This document shows, in pieces, positions 8,828-16,966 of a DNA stretch of 26,171 nucleotides. Source of the stretch: an uncultured bacterium (GTDB taxonomy: Bacteria > Bacillota > Clostridia > Lachnospirales > Lachnospiraceae); contig CAMUHA010000017.1 of NCBI GenBank assembly GCA_947088515.1, positions 1 to 26,171 of the forward strand, given 5' to 3'. How positions within the stretch are numbered: position 1 is the stretch's first letter; every line of letters begins with the position of its first letter. The notes under the pieces are model-generated. The model was not told the DNA's origin. It ran no database searches and saw nothing but the letters and a program-made list of their open reading frames with translations. A program made the translations under genes and the position numbers.

Positions 8828-9862
8828 TTATTCCTTTGATAAATCTTCCCACTTAATCAAAACATTCTCTTCAATATCCCTTATGGCAGTGCATCCAATT
8901 ACTTCGTTCATCTGCCTTGAGGGAATACCTGTTCCTGGACGTTTGGACCAGATCATATCCTGAGTAATTGTCTCCCCCGCTTTAATGGGCCTTAGCGATA
9001 CAATACTTCTAAACGCCCATTCCCTGATGCCTTTTTCGTCCTTATGAACCACTTTTTCTGTACCAGATGCCAGTTCAATTTTTCTGATGCCATCGACCAA
9101 ATGATATAAATCTTCAAAATCTATTGATACTGTCTGGTCCGGCCCTGGTGTCTGCTTGCTTATAATTACATGTTTTTCAATAATACTTGCCCCCAATGCT
9201 GCCGCCGCATAGCAGGTATACAGGTCCGGCGTATGATCAGAGTGTCCAATCACTGCTTTGGGAAAGCTTTCCTTCATACGGGCAATAACGCCCAGATTCA
9301 CATCCTCATATTTGGGAGGATATTCAGAGAGACAATTTGTAAACGCAAAGGGAACGCCGCTCTCTGCCAGCGCATCGTAGGTGCGGGCGATTTCATCCAT
9401 CGTACACATCCCCGTTGATACAATCATTGGCTTGCCCAGCCTGGCAATCGCCTGCAGGGTTGGAATATCCGTCATTTCACCGGAGCCGATTTTAAAAGCC
9501 GAAACTCCTATTTCATTTAATTCATAAGCTGCCTTTAAGCTAAAGGGCGTGCAAAGATACATAATTCCAATTTCTTTACAATAATTCATCAGTTCCACAT
9601 GCTGGTCCAATGTCAGAGCATGAAGCTTTAAAAACTCGTAAAGCGGGATATCAAAGTTTGATGTCATAGGCACATCTTTCAGCATTTCCTCATCTGGCAG
9701 ATGATGTTGGAATTTAATGCAGTCCGCTCCTGCCAGTTTCGCCAGACGACACATTTCTTTCGCCGTCTCCATATCTCCCATATGGTTATCACAGCCTTCC
9801 GCTATAACAAATACCGGACATCCTTCACCAATTATCCTGTTTTCAATTTTTATCGTTCTCAT
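8828..9862 (-). CDS. neuB: Nonulosonic acid synthase (NeuB family: sialic/legionaminic-type)
   Basis: A 344-residue NeuB-family enzyme that condenses phosphoenolpyruvate with a mannosamine-type sugar to make a nine-carbon nonulosonic acid. The TIM-barrel has FVIAEGCDNHMGD (residues 18-30), CIKFQ (48-52), CTPFSLKAA (104-112), FKIGSGEMTDIP (123-134) and GKPMIVSTGM (143-152). The C-terminal SAF/antifreeze-like domain runs from about residue 280, with RSIVSL and KRPGTGIP. The usual NHNG near residue 26 reads NHMG here. The start is well supported by AAAGGAG eight to nine bases before ATG 9862. Whether the product is Neu5Ac, legionaminic acid or a relative is not decided by what I can see. It is followed by neuC with a 2-base gap. 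Confidence 0.93.
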   Translation of the reverse strand: MRTIKIENRIIGEGCPVFVIAEGCDNHMGDMETAKEMCRLAKLAGADCIKFQHHLPDEEMLKDVPMTSNFDIPLYEFLKLHALTLDQHVELMNYCKEIGIMYLCTPFSLKAAYELNEIGVSAFKIGSGEMTDIPTLQAIARLGKPMIVSTGMCTMDEIARTYDALAESGVPFAFTNCLSEYPPKYEDVNLGVIARMKESFPKAVIGHSDHTPDLYTCYAAAALGASIIEKHVIISKQTPGPDQTVSIDFEDLYHLVDGIRKIELASGTEKVVHKDEKGIREWAFRSIVSLRPIKAGETITQDMIWSKRPGTGIPSRQMNEVIGCTAIRDIEENVLIKWEDLSKE

Positions 9863-9987
9863 GCTGCACTCTCCTTTTGCTCACTTTTCAGAGCAGGCGC
9901 CTGCAAAGCCTGTCCCCTGCCATTATACAATTTTCCAATAACTGCTGCCCAAACCTATACACATGTGTTTTACAATAGAGTCATTTC
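9863..9987 (-). other. neuA-neuB intergenic spacer with 12-bp palindrome
   Basis: This 125-base gap is the second longest within the nonulosonate block. It holds a perfect 12-bp palindrome GCAGGCGCCTGC at 9893-9904, about 20 bases before the neuB ribosome binding site. No T-run follows, so it does not look like an intrinsic terminator. A TATAAT-like hexamer lies upstream without a convincing -35 partner. Confidence 0.4.
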
Positions 9988-10668
9988 CTAAATACTCTTT
10001 AGCAGCTCTTCTGCAACCAAAATATCAACTGGTTCATTAATATCCACACCATCTGTTTCCGGAATCACATAACCATTGACACAATGCCCCAGTACAGAAT
10101 TTGTTTCTCTTAAAGATTGGCTATCCGTGATATACACCGCACTGTTTTCAATGTATATGGGGTCTCTGTCCTGCCGCCTTCTTGGGGCATCAGGGTACAG
10201 TCTTCTATAATGGTCTTCTCCTTCTTTTATCCAGTAATCAATCCGTGTTTCTGTTAAGGTAAGAAGGGCGTCATACTTTTCCCTGTCCGCCTCATAGCGT
10301 TTAAAGCAGGCGCTGACCGTCTCTGCCCTTCTAAGCGGAGACGTTGCCTGTAAAGTAACTACTGCGTCATATTTGCACTGCTTTCTTTCCTCCATAACCT
10401 CCAGTGCATGAAGCAGGGCCGACTCCGTGCTGGCCTTGTCCCCCGAAATATCTGCAGGCCGGTCAACCACCTCTATCCCCGGTGCCGTAAGGGCAACCTG
10501 CTTAATTTTATCTGAATCTGTGCTGACCGCTACATCCCCTTCAAACTCAACCTGGGTAATCATTTCAAGAGAATATAACAGTAACGGCTTTCCATTTAAC
10601 GGATATATATTTTTATTAGGGATTCCCTTTGAACCGCCTCTCGCTGGTATTACCACCAAATATCTCAT
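9988..10668 (-). CDS. neuA: CMP-nonulosonic acid cytidylyltransferase (NeuA/LegF type)
   Basis: A 226-residue nucleotidyltransferase. It starts with the nucleotide-binding signature VVIPARGGSKGIPNKNI (about residues 5-21). Later motifs are VSTDSDKI, TLQATSPLR, IENSAVYI and GVDINEPVDILVAEE, all characteristic of acylneuraminate cytidylyltransferases. It activates the nine-carbon sugar made by NeuB with CTP, giving the CMP-sugar donor. The ATG at 10668 is preferred over a longer frame starting at 10731 because GGAGG lies about eight bases upstream and family members begin at this point. It is the first gene after a 190-base gap that contains a probable promoter, so the neuA-neuB-neuC block can probably be transcribed on its own. 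Confidence 0.93.
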   Translation of the reverse strand: MRYLVVIPARGGSKGIPNKNIYPLNGKPLLLYSLEMITQVEFEGDVAVSTDSDKIKQVALTAPGIEVVDRPADISGDKASTESALLHALEVMEERKQCKYDAVVTLQATSPLRRAETVSACFKRYEADREKYDALLTLTETRIDYWIKEGEDHYRRLYPDAPRRRQDRDPIYIENSAVYITDSQSLRETNSVLGHCVNGYVIPETDGVDINEPVDILVAEELLKSI

Positions 10669-10742
10669 AATTCTGCCTCCACATTCCACAGCCTTCAAAA
10701 CTTCATCTGCCAGTTGTTTAAAAATAAACACCTGTCTTTTTC

Positions 10743-10771
10743 ATTATATCAGATAAAAATTTTTTATCCAC
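10743..10771 (-). promoter_or_regulatory. Probable internal promoter upstream of neuA with overlapping palindrome
   Basis: On the minus strand a perfect TATAAT (plus-strand 10743-10748) is preceded, after a 17-base spacer, by GTGGAT (10766-10771), which matches three of six consensus -35 bases. The spacer contains an almost perfect palindrome GATAAAAATTTTTTATC (10752-10768, 8-bp arms around one base), a possible operator or an AT-rich structural element. It sits in the longest non-coding gap of the locus interior (10669-10858), about 75 bases before neuA. Confidence 0.5.
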
Positions 10772-10858
10772 TTATTTATAAGGAAGGATTAATAAAATAT
10801 ATATTCTTCACTTAAATTGCGCCTCACATCTGCCTGGTTTCCAATATCCTCTGCGGTC

Positions 10859-12568
10859 TTATGAATTAAGTCTTGTGTATAAAATCATGTCCTCATAAAC
10901 AGGAATTTTATTATTGTAAAGTTTATTCGTTCCCTCAAAACACCAACCATAATATACAGCCTCATCCAAAGCAGGCAGTTCATTTATACAATCCCCGTCC
11001 AAAACCTGCATGACTTCCATTATCCTGCCATCTTCTCCGGCTAATGAAACTTTATGAATGACTCCGTTAGAAGACGGCTGTTCAAACCTTATATCTTCAA
11101 TTCCCCATACTCCATTCAGATAATTCAGCCTGTTAGCCAAAAAATATTTTAAGTACTTTACATAGCTTTCATACAATGTATAACTGTTTATTTCATTTCT
11201 TACTGCATATTTTTGCATTAACACATTGTCCATGTCAACAGACGCCTTGATTCTTTCTGTATATTCATCAATCTTCCCGTCCAATACTTCTTTCCAGTAA
11301 GGGAGCATCTCTTTATAGACGCTCACCACAGCTTCGTAAAATTCACTGTCATTATAGAATGTATAATACCAGCCTGCCATGCTGCCATCTGCAAATACTT
11401 CTACCGGAGTCTCAAAATCCGGAACCCGTTCTCCCATTGACCTGTCATAATCCCATAATGGTCCTGCATATAGCCTGTCCTCTCCCTTTTTCTTTACAAA
11501 ATAAGTACTCATAACCATTGCATCTGCTTCTAAGGTGATTTTATCAATTACAAATTGTTTCGACAAAGACTCAAAATCAATATGGTCTTTGTATGCCCCG
11601 TTTCCCTCAATTACCTTATTTTCTATACTCTGCATAAACGCTTTTGCATTGTCTGCCTGTTCCTTTCCTGGGGATGCTGGCTTTCTTAACTTAAACAAGT
11701 ACCCCATCTGGCTGGTCCCAAAAGATACATCATCTGCCGTAACCTGCGCTGGTATACTCTTTTCCATCAGATATTCATTATCTGTCCCAAGATTGCTTGA
11801 AACAGACTCTGTAAGCAGATATAACCCTTTATATTCACCTCCACAGTACAAGTCCACCCATGTTGATTCAGGTGTATATTCCAGTCCTGCTTTTCTTCCA
11901 ACATCTAAAATGATTTTAGAGTGAACTTTATCCGGCTCAAAATATAAAGATAACAATTTCCACTTCTTTCCAGGGTCCATTCCGCATACTGGATATTTGT
12001 CTGGAAGCTCAATGGAATAGGACTTTTTGAAGGGAAGCCATGTGCTGTTTCCTCTTCCTGATATTTTCATCAGTTTTCCGTTGTATTGTATATTTGCTTT
12101 ATCATCAATAACCATTAAGCTGCCTGTCTCATGATTCTCCTTATCTGCATGAATATAATCCATACTGCCGCTTTTCGTTTCAATAAAAAGAGAGGGAATA
12201 TTTTCAGCCCTCATAAAAATTATCTGATAAACAGCATCTACAGTCTCCAGTGAATGCACAGCGCCCTGTTCCCACTGGAAATACCCTTCTGATAAGGGCG
12301 CGCCGTCTATTTTAGCAGTACGGGAATGTATCATGTCTAAATATATTTTCTGTTCCTTCACACAGGATGGCAGAAAAAAGTAGTGAAATCCTCTCTCCTC
12401 ATCATACCAGGACTTTATCTTTACTGTCCCATGATTCACCCTAAGGGACAAACAAATCTGTGTGCCTTCTATCCTCATTTGTACCATCTGTTTTTGACCG
12501 CTGTTTCCCAAAACATATACCAATAAAAGAATACCCAGTATTCCAGTCAAGCCTGCCCTTTTTCTCAA
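10859..12568 (-). CDS. CotH-family kinase, exported (copy 1, intact)
   Basis: A 569-residue protein of the CotH kinase family. An N-terminal membrane or signal segment (about residues 7-20) is followed by a beta-rich stretch. The CotH core has GRGNSTWLPFKKSYSI (171-186, nucleotide-binding region), the WKLLSLYFEPDKVHSK segment (about 203-218), and WDYDRSMG (372-379), the metal-binding DFD/DYD-type motif. The last ~60 residues (GWCFEG...PVYEDMILYTR) resemble an InlB-type B-repeat. CotH of Bacillus is an atypical protein kinase of spore coat proteins; here the protein is predicted to act outside the membrane on an unknown target. The start is a TTG at 12568, with GAGGA about seven bases upstream; its paralogue starts at the equivalent place with MRKK. 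It follows DUF4956 by 12 bases. Confidence 0.88.
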   Translation of the reverse strand: MRKRAGLTGILGILLLVYVLGNSGQKQMVQMRIEGTQICLSLRVNHGTVKIKSWYDEERGFHYFFLPSCVKEQKIYLDMIHSRTAKIDGAPLSEGYFQWEQGAVHSLETVDAVYQIIFMRAENIPSLFIETKSGSMDYIHADKENHETGSLMVIDDKANIQYNGKLMKISGRGNSTWLPFKKSYSIELPDKYPVCGMDPGKKWKLLSLYFEPDKVHSKIILDVGRKAGLEYTPESTWVDLYCGGEYKGLYLLTESVSSNLGTDNEYLMEKSIPAQVTADDVSFGTSQMGYLFKLRKPASPGKEQADNAKAFMQSIENKVIEGNGAYKDHIDFESLSKQFVIDKITLEADAMVMSTYFVKKKGEDRLYAGPLWDYDRSMGERVPDFETPVEVFADGSMAGWYYTFYNDSEFYEAVVSVYKEMLPYWKEVLDGKIDEYTERIKASVDMDNVLMQKYAVRNEINSYTLYESYVKYLKYFLANRLNYLNGVWGIEDIRFEQPSSNGVIHKVSLAGEDGRIMEVMQVLDGDCINELPALDEAVYYGWCFEGTNKLYNNKIPVYEDMILYTRLNS

Positions 12569-12580
12569 TGCTCTTTCCTC

Positions 12581-13261
12581 TTAAATCCGATACTCACCAT
12601 CATGGGACAATAAATTAATCTGATTAATTTGGGTATTCTGTCTTAAATCCTGTAAAAGCGTATCCTGCATTCTTGTATTTATTTCGAATATGGCTTCTGT
12701 CTCTTCTTTTCTAATATTCCGGGACTTTTCTTTCATATATTTTGAATGCTTTCTTATTGTTTTTACAATTTCCTCCCAGTTAACGTTTTCACTTCCAGTT
12801 TTGATTATTAAAAGCAATGGAGCTTTTGAATTGGGAAGCATCTCTAAAGTCAGCAGCATAACAGTCATAATTATGCACAAAGCAATTGCCAGCATTGTAA
12901 GTCCAACACCACAGATGATTCCTGCACTTATAGACCAGAAAAGATATAATAAATCCAGCGGATTTTTTATTGCACTGCGGAAACGCACAATTGACAATGC
13001 GCCAACCATTCCCAGAGATACTAACAGATTTGACTGCATGGCTACCATAATCGCCGCTACAATGACAGGCAGCCCTGCTATTGTAACATTCAGGTCTTTC
13101 GAATAAAAGGCCGACTTACTTGTAAGTTTATAAACAGCATAGATATAAAGCCCAATCAGACATGCTGCTGCTAAAATAAAAAAAATTCCTTTTACTGTAA
13201 GATTTGTGCCTCCCCCCAGGCTATTATACACGCTACTTTTAATTACATCCTTTACTGACAT
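12581..13261 (-). CDS. DUF4956 membrane protein
   Basis: A 226-residue membrane protein with about four hydrophobic segments in its first 150 residues and a soluble C-terminal domain. The signature VGALSIVRFRSAIKNPLD (about residues 86-103) identifies DUF4956. Its function is not established. Members are regularly found beside VTC-domain and CotH-family genes, as here. ATG 13261 is chosen one base after the VTC stop, with AAAGGAG about 11 bases upstream. An in-frame GTG at 13273 lies inside that ribosome binding site and is unlikely. A run of six G (13212-13217) near codon 15 is shorter than the four tracts elsewhere but could be slippage-prone. Confidence 0.9.
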   Translation of the reverse strand: MSVKDVIKSSVYNSLGGGTNLTVKGIFFILAAACLIGLYIYAVYKLTSKSAFYSKDLNVTIAGLPVIVAAIMVAMQSNLLVSLGMVGALSIVRFRSAIKNPLDLLYLFWSISAGIICGVGLTMLAIALCIIMTVMLLTLEMLPNSKAPLLLIIKTGSENVNWEEIVKTIRKHSKYMKEKSRNIRKEETEAIFEINTRMQDTLLQDLRQNTQINQINLLSHDGEYRI

Positions 13262-13262
13262 A

Positions 13263-13982
13263 CTATAATACACTCCTTTCCCTGCACAACCTGTATTTTG
13301 AACATGAAATCTGCTTCATATTTCCACTTTCCAAAATGCCTGCAATAAATCCTGGAAGAAATTCATCATATTTCACTTCCAGCACTCTGCTTATTTCATC
13401 TATATAATTATACTGCACGGTTCCTCCACGAATAAAAGTTTCTATCTGGTCCCCTGCCCGGATATCCCTGTCCAATGTAATCCGTACATTTCCCGCATTA
13501 TATACATATGCTTTTCTGTCGTATTCCACGATTACCTTGGGCCTAAGTCCATATGTTTTTATTCCCAGATTAAAAAGTGTAACAGGACTGCCTAAAGAAT
13601 TCTCTTTATCTTCTATGCACTCCCCATCCACAAGACTTTGCATTTGTTCCTTTGTAATGCTTCTGGTTTTTTTTAGGACACGGTTATCTCTCTTATATTT
13701 TACTTCCAGCTTTATTGTTTCAAAAGAATTATCGTATATTCTGATTCGGTATTTCTCTCTCAACCGGATTCCGTTCACCGTATCTTTTAAAAAAGAATCA
13801 TTTAAGTCATCAAAATATACACTTGTAACTTTATACCCATTAATATTGGTCTGGAAATCATCTGGCCGCAGGAGCGGCTCCAGCCGCATTTGAAGCAGAC
13901 GCATTTCGCCTTCACTGCATTGATATTTATCTTCAACCCGATACAAAGTTGCTTCCTCCCTGAACATGTTCAAATTGTGCAT
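13263..13982 (-). CDS. VTC-domain protein (polyphosphate polymerase-like tunnel enzyme)
   Basis: A 239-residue VTC-domain protein. The charged tunnel residues expected for this triphosphate-tunnel fold are visible in order: YRVEDKYQ (14-21), REKYRIRIYD and IKLEVKYKR, RPKVIVEYDRKAYV, VRITLDRDIRA and VLEVKYDEFLP. In yeast Vtc4 this domain makes polyphosphate from ATP. Bacterial members beside DUF4956 and CotH have no settled role. The ATG at 13982 has GAGGA some distance upstream. A TTG at 13946, preceded by GGGAGG at good spacing, would give a start right before YRVEDKYQ and is a serious alternative. It lies between CotH copy 2 and DUF4956 in a tight cassette. Confidence 0.88.
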   Translation of the reverse strand: MHNLNMFREEATLYRVEDKYQCSEGEMRLLQMRLEPLLRPDDFQTNINGYKVTSVYFDDLNDSFLKDTVNGIRLREKYRIRIYDNSFETIKLEVKYKRDNRVLKKTRSITKEQMQSLVDGECIEDKENSLGSPVTLFNLGIKTYGLRPKVIVEYDRKAYVYNAGNVRITLDRDIRAGDQIETFIRGGTVQYNYIDEISRVLEVKYDEFLPGFIAGILESGNMKQISCSKYRLCRERSVL

Positions 13983-14001
13983 TCAAAAACATATTTGTTC
14001 C

Positions 14002-15706
14002 TCACCGATTTTGCTGCTTTGCATACAGAACTAAATCTTCGTATATTGGAATCTTTTCGTCATATATTTTATCAATACATCCTTTTCTTCCGCTAAAGTA
14101 CCATCCGTCAAAATTTTTATCTGATTCCGGCAACCCAATAAGGCATTCTCCGTCCCTAATGTTCCTGATTTCAATAATACTTCCATCCTCTTCGGCAAAA
14201 ACTACCTGGTGATATTTATCTTCCTCTGCCGGCGCTTTAAACTCGTATCCATGTATCTCCCATTTTTTATTTAAGAAATTAAGTCTGTTTGTCAAAAAGT
14301 ACTTTAGGTATTTCACATAACTTTCATATGTTGTATAACTGCTTGTTTCATTGGGTGTTGAGCGCTTTTTCATCAGTATATTGTCCATTTCTACAGATGA
14401 TTCAATCCACTCTGCATAATAATCTATTCCCCCATTTAACAACTCTTCAAAATAGGGCAACAGCTTTTTATATGTATTAATCATTGACTCATAAAAGTCC
14501 ATATCATTATATAATACCATGTACCATCCCGACATCCCATTTGGCGCCCCTTCAACCGGTGTTTCATAATCCGGTAGGATTTCTCCAACAGCCCTGTCAT
14601 AGTCCCACATAGGACCGGCATAAATTACACCATTTCTAATGTAAAAAAATGTACTCATCATCATTGCATCAGCTTCCATCACAATTTTATCAATCAAAAA
14701 TTGGCTTGCAATAGAATCTATGTCTAAATACTCTTTATATTGTGAATTTCCCTCTAACAGCAGATTTTCCACTTCTTGTATAAAACCTGCAATCTCCTCG
14801 GCATTTTCCCCAGCTTTCTGTTTCATTTTAAACAAATATTCCATCTCCTTTGTGATAAAGAAAACCTCATCTCCCTGTAATTGAGATGATATTCCCTTTT
14901 CCAAAAGACAGCCATCTCCTTCTAAATGGGAATCCACAGATTCTGTAAGCAAATATAGTCCCTGATATGAACCATTGCAGTATAAATTTATCCATGTACA
15001 TTCTGGGGTATAATTAAGACCTGCCAATGCAGACATATCAAATATTATTTTGCTGTGCATTTTATCATGTTCAAAATATAACGATAGCAACTTCCATTTA
15101 CTTCCAGAATTTAGTCCACAAATCGGATGTTTTTCCGGCAATTTAATGGAATATGATTTCTTAAAGGGCAGCCATGTACTATTGCCCCTTCCGGATATTT
15201 CATCAAGCTTTCCGCTATATTGGATATGCTGGTTTGCATCTACAACAGTAATGTTTCCTGTTTCCATATTTCGTTTATCTGAATGAATATATTCCATATT
15301 GCCGCTTTGGGTTTCTACAAAAAAAGTTGGAATATTTTTTCCTCTCATAATGACCACCTGGTATGACAGGCCGTTTACACTCAACTTATATGGCTTTCCC
15401 TGTTCAAACGAAAAACAACTATATTTTGATATTTTTTTATCATTAATCAAAATATCTTCGTCAGAAATCTGGTCAAAATAAATTTTATCTTCCAACACAC
15501 AAGAAGGTAAAAAGAAATAGTATATCTCTCCGTTTTTTTCGTGCCAGGGAAGGATTTTTTTTTGCTGATTATCTATTTTTAACACAAGAGAAGGCTCATT
15601 ATCCTCTGCTGTAAACTGTGTAGCCCTGCTTTGTCTGACCGCATACCCCCCCCCATATTGTAGCCATAAAAATAAGTATACTTATCAATCCTAATTTCTT
15701 TCTCAT
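14002..15706 (-). CDS. CotH-family kinase (copy 2), out of frame at a G9 tract (phase-OFF)
   Basis: A second CotH-family gene, clearly paralogous to the copy at 12568. The body (frame open from about 15585 to 14002) has YYFFLPSCV, SGRGNSTWLPFKKSYSI, WDYDRAVGE and a C-terminal B-repeat-like end (GWYFSG...PIYEDLVLYAK). The natural start is the ATG at 15706, which overlaps the pyruvyltransferase stop (ATGA) and begins MRKKLGLISILIF, matching MRKRAGLTGILGI of copy 1. Between the two lies a run of nine G in the signal or anchor segment (codons 18-20). As read, it ends translation after 35 residues. With eight G the gene gives 567 residues, against 569 for copy 1. The rest of the frame is undamaged. 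It is probably a phase-variable kinase currently OFF. Confidence 0.86.
15646..15654 (-). repeat. Poly-G tract, G9, in CotH copy 2
   Basis: Nine G on the coding strand, starting at coding nucleotide 53, inside the N-terminal hydrophobic segment. G9 leads to a stop after codon 35. G8 (Trp-Gly-Gly-Tyr) leads into the full kinase frame. A second homopolymer, nine A at 15554-15563 in the same gene, lies about 90 bases downstream and is in frame. Confidence 0.9.
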
Positions 15707-16824
15707 TTTATACATTCCGACAGCTTTTCCATCCATTTCTTCATCCCCGTCTGATAATAATACTTTATAAGCTCAAAGACATCTTCATAATCTCTCCACT
15801 TTCGCTCATCCATCTGGGCAAGAAGGACCAAAATCTGTGAAAGTAAATACGGATTTGCCCGGAACCGCTCCCCTCCACAGCCTTTATCATATGCTGTTAA
15901 ATGAGGCAAATGCAGGGATTCATTCATTCCATATCCCCGGATATCCTCTTCAATTAAAAGACTGGGAATTTTCCTGCTGATACAGTAAATATGGGTATGC
16001 ACCCTGAAGCCAATGTGCAAGTCTATTTCATTTAAGGCCTTAAACCTTTGTGCATCATTTGATAAATCCACACAAACAACTCCCCATTCTTCCGCCCACT
16101 GCTTAAGAGCCATGTTGTAATTCCTGGAATACTTTGTGTCATATCCATCATTAAAGGTCAACAGGATTTTTACGCCGTCAAATTTCCGCTTTAAAAATAA
16201 AACCAATTCTTCTATCTGGTCCAGTTTTTTTCCATGAAACTCAGCATTCTTGGTCAGCCCATGGTTGGATACTGCAATCACTTTTATCTGCTTTGGAAAC
16301 TCATTTGAGCTGGCGTTTTTTTCTCCCGCCTCATCTGTCCGCTCCAGCATATCCACATCATACCATGCCGGGCATCCTGCCATAATCACTTCATCAATTC
16401 CATTGTTTCTAAGAACCGTATCCACTGTCCAATCTCTGGAAGCAATCTGCCCGCCCCGGTTAACCACCTTTTTAAAATATGCAGACATTTCTTCTGAATA
16501 TTGATACCCAAACACAGTTTCATTTGTCCCGTCCGCCCCATACAGGCCTGTCCCCATGTAATGGACGGGTACCTGAATCTCATCAAAATGTTTATACAAA
16601 AAGCTTGTCCTTATGTGCTCTTCAGAAAACTGCGCGCCTCCGCCGCCTGTCACAATCGCGTCATACTCATTTAATTCTTCAATATTAAGCTGTTCATCAC
16701 TTCCCAGCTTCACATCAATTTTCACATCTGGTATATTTTTCTTTATTACGTTTACCAGCCTGTGATAAATCAGATAATCTCCTCCGTTGCTGTAGGGTCT
16801 TCCTACTATAATTATTTTTTTCAT
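15703..16824 (-). CDS. Polysaccharide pyruvyl transferase family protein
   Basis: A 373-residue protein of the polysaccharide pyruvyl transferase family. It has an N-terminal Rossmann-like half with YDAIVTGGGGAQFS (about residues 54-67) and an ASRDWTV segment, and a second half with IGFRVHTHIYC, the family's conserved histidine-rich donor-site motif. Members transfer pyruvate from phosphoenolpyruvate onto a sugar as a ketal, adding negative charge; related CsaB-like enzymes modify cell-wall polymers. The frame runs further upstream, but ATG 16824 (MKKIIIVGRP) has AAGGAG six bases before it and fits the family start. The stop overlaps the CotH copy 2 start, so the two are translationally coupled. 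A hairpin element lies 12 bases before its ATG. Confidence 0.86.
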   Translation of the reverse strand: MKKIIIVGRPYSNGGDYLIYHRLVNVIKKNIPDVKIDVKLGSDEQLNIEELNEYDAIVTGGGGAQFSEEHIRTSFLYKHFDEIQVPVHYMGTGLYGADGTNETVFGYQYSEEMSAYFKKVVNRGGQIASRDWTVDTVLRNNGIDEVIMAGCPAWYDVDMLERTDEAGEKNASSNEFPKQIKVIAVSNHGLTKNAEFHGKKLDQIEELVLFLKRKFDGVKILLTFNDGYDTKYSRNYNMALKQWAEEWGVVCVDLSNDAQRFKALNEIDLHIGFRVHTHIYCISRKIPSLLIEEDIRGYGMNESLHLPHLTAYDKGCGGERFRANPYLLSQILVLLAQMDERKWRDYEDVFELIKYYYQTGMKKWMEKLSECIK

Positions 16825-16836
16825 ATCTGTCTCCTT

Positions 16837-16871
16837 GCATATCGCAGGCAACGCCTGCGATACTGCGCCAA
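16837..16871 (-). promoter_or_regulatory. 35-nt leader hairpin element, copy 2
   Basis: A perfect 10-bp inverted repeat (16840-16849 with 16853-16862, loop GTT on the minus strand) directly before the pyruvyltransferase ribosome binding site. The 35-nt unit matches 27 of 35 bases of the element at 18845-18879 without gaps, and both end 12 bases before a start codon. No U-run follows, so it is not a standard terminator. The rest of the 142-base gap (16872-16966) shows nothing I can identify. Confidence 0.55.
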
Positions 16872-16966
16872 TAATGAGTTTGGAAGTTTTTCCGTGTATC
16901 GCGCCTCACTTCATCCCCTTCGGACCAGGCTGCTGCGTCAGTCCACATTCCGAAAAGACATTACCT

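Noticed and set aside
13212..13217. Six-G run in the DUF4956 gene
   Set aside because: Shorter than the other tracts and in frame; not enough alone to call slippage-prone.
14002..15585. CotH copy 2 starting at the GTG at 15585
   Set aside because: No Shine-Dalgarno precedes it. It would lack the signal segment, and the MRKK start at 15706 matches the paralogue.
16840..16862. Intrinsic terminator at the strong hairpin before the pyruvyltransferase gene
   Set aside because: No U-run on either side, and it abuts a ribosome binding site inside a likely operon.
16899..16910. Short shared string GTGAGGCGC at 16899-16910 and near 10819
   Set aside because: Only about a dozen bases match, with no structure around it; may be chance.
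16825..16966. Small frames read through the TPP-pyruvyltransferase gap
   Set aside because: They are extensions of the flanking genes in wrong frames, without starts, and the protein sequence shows no family likeness.
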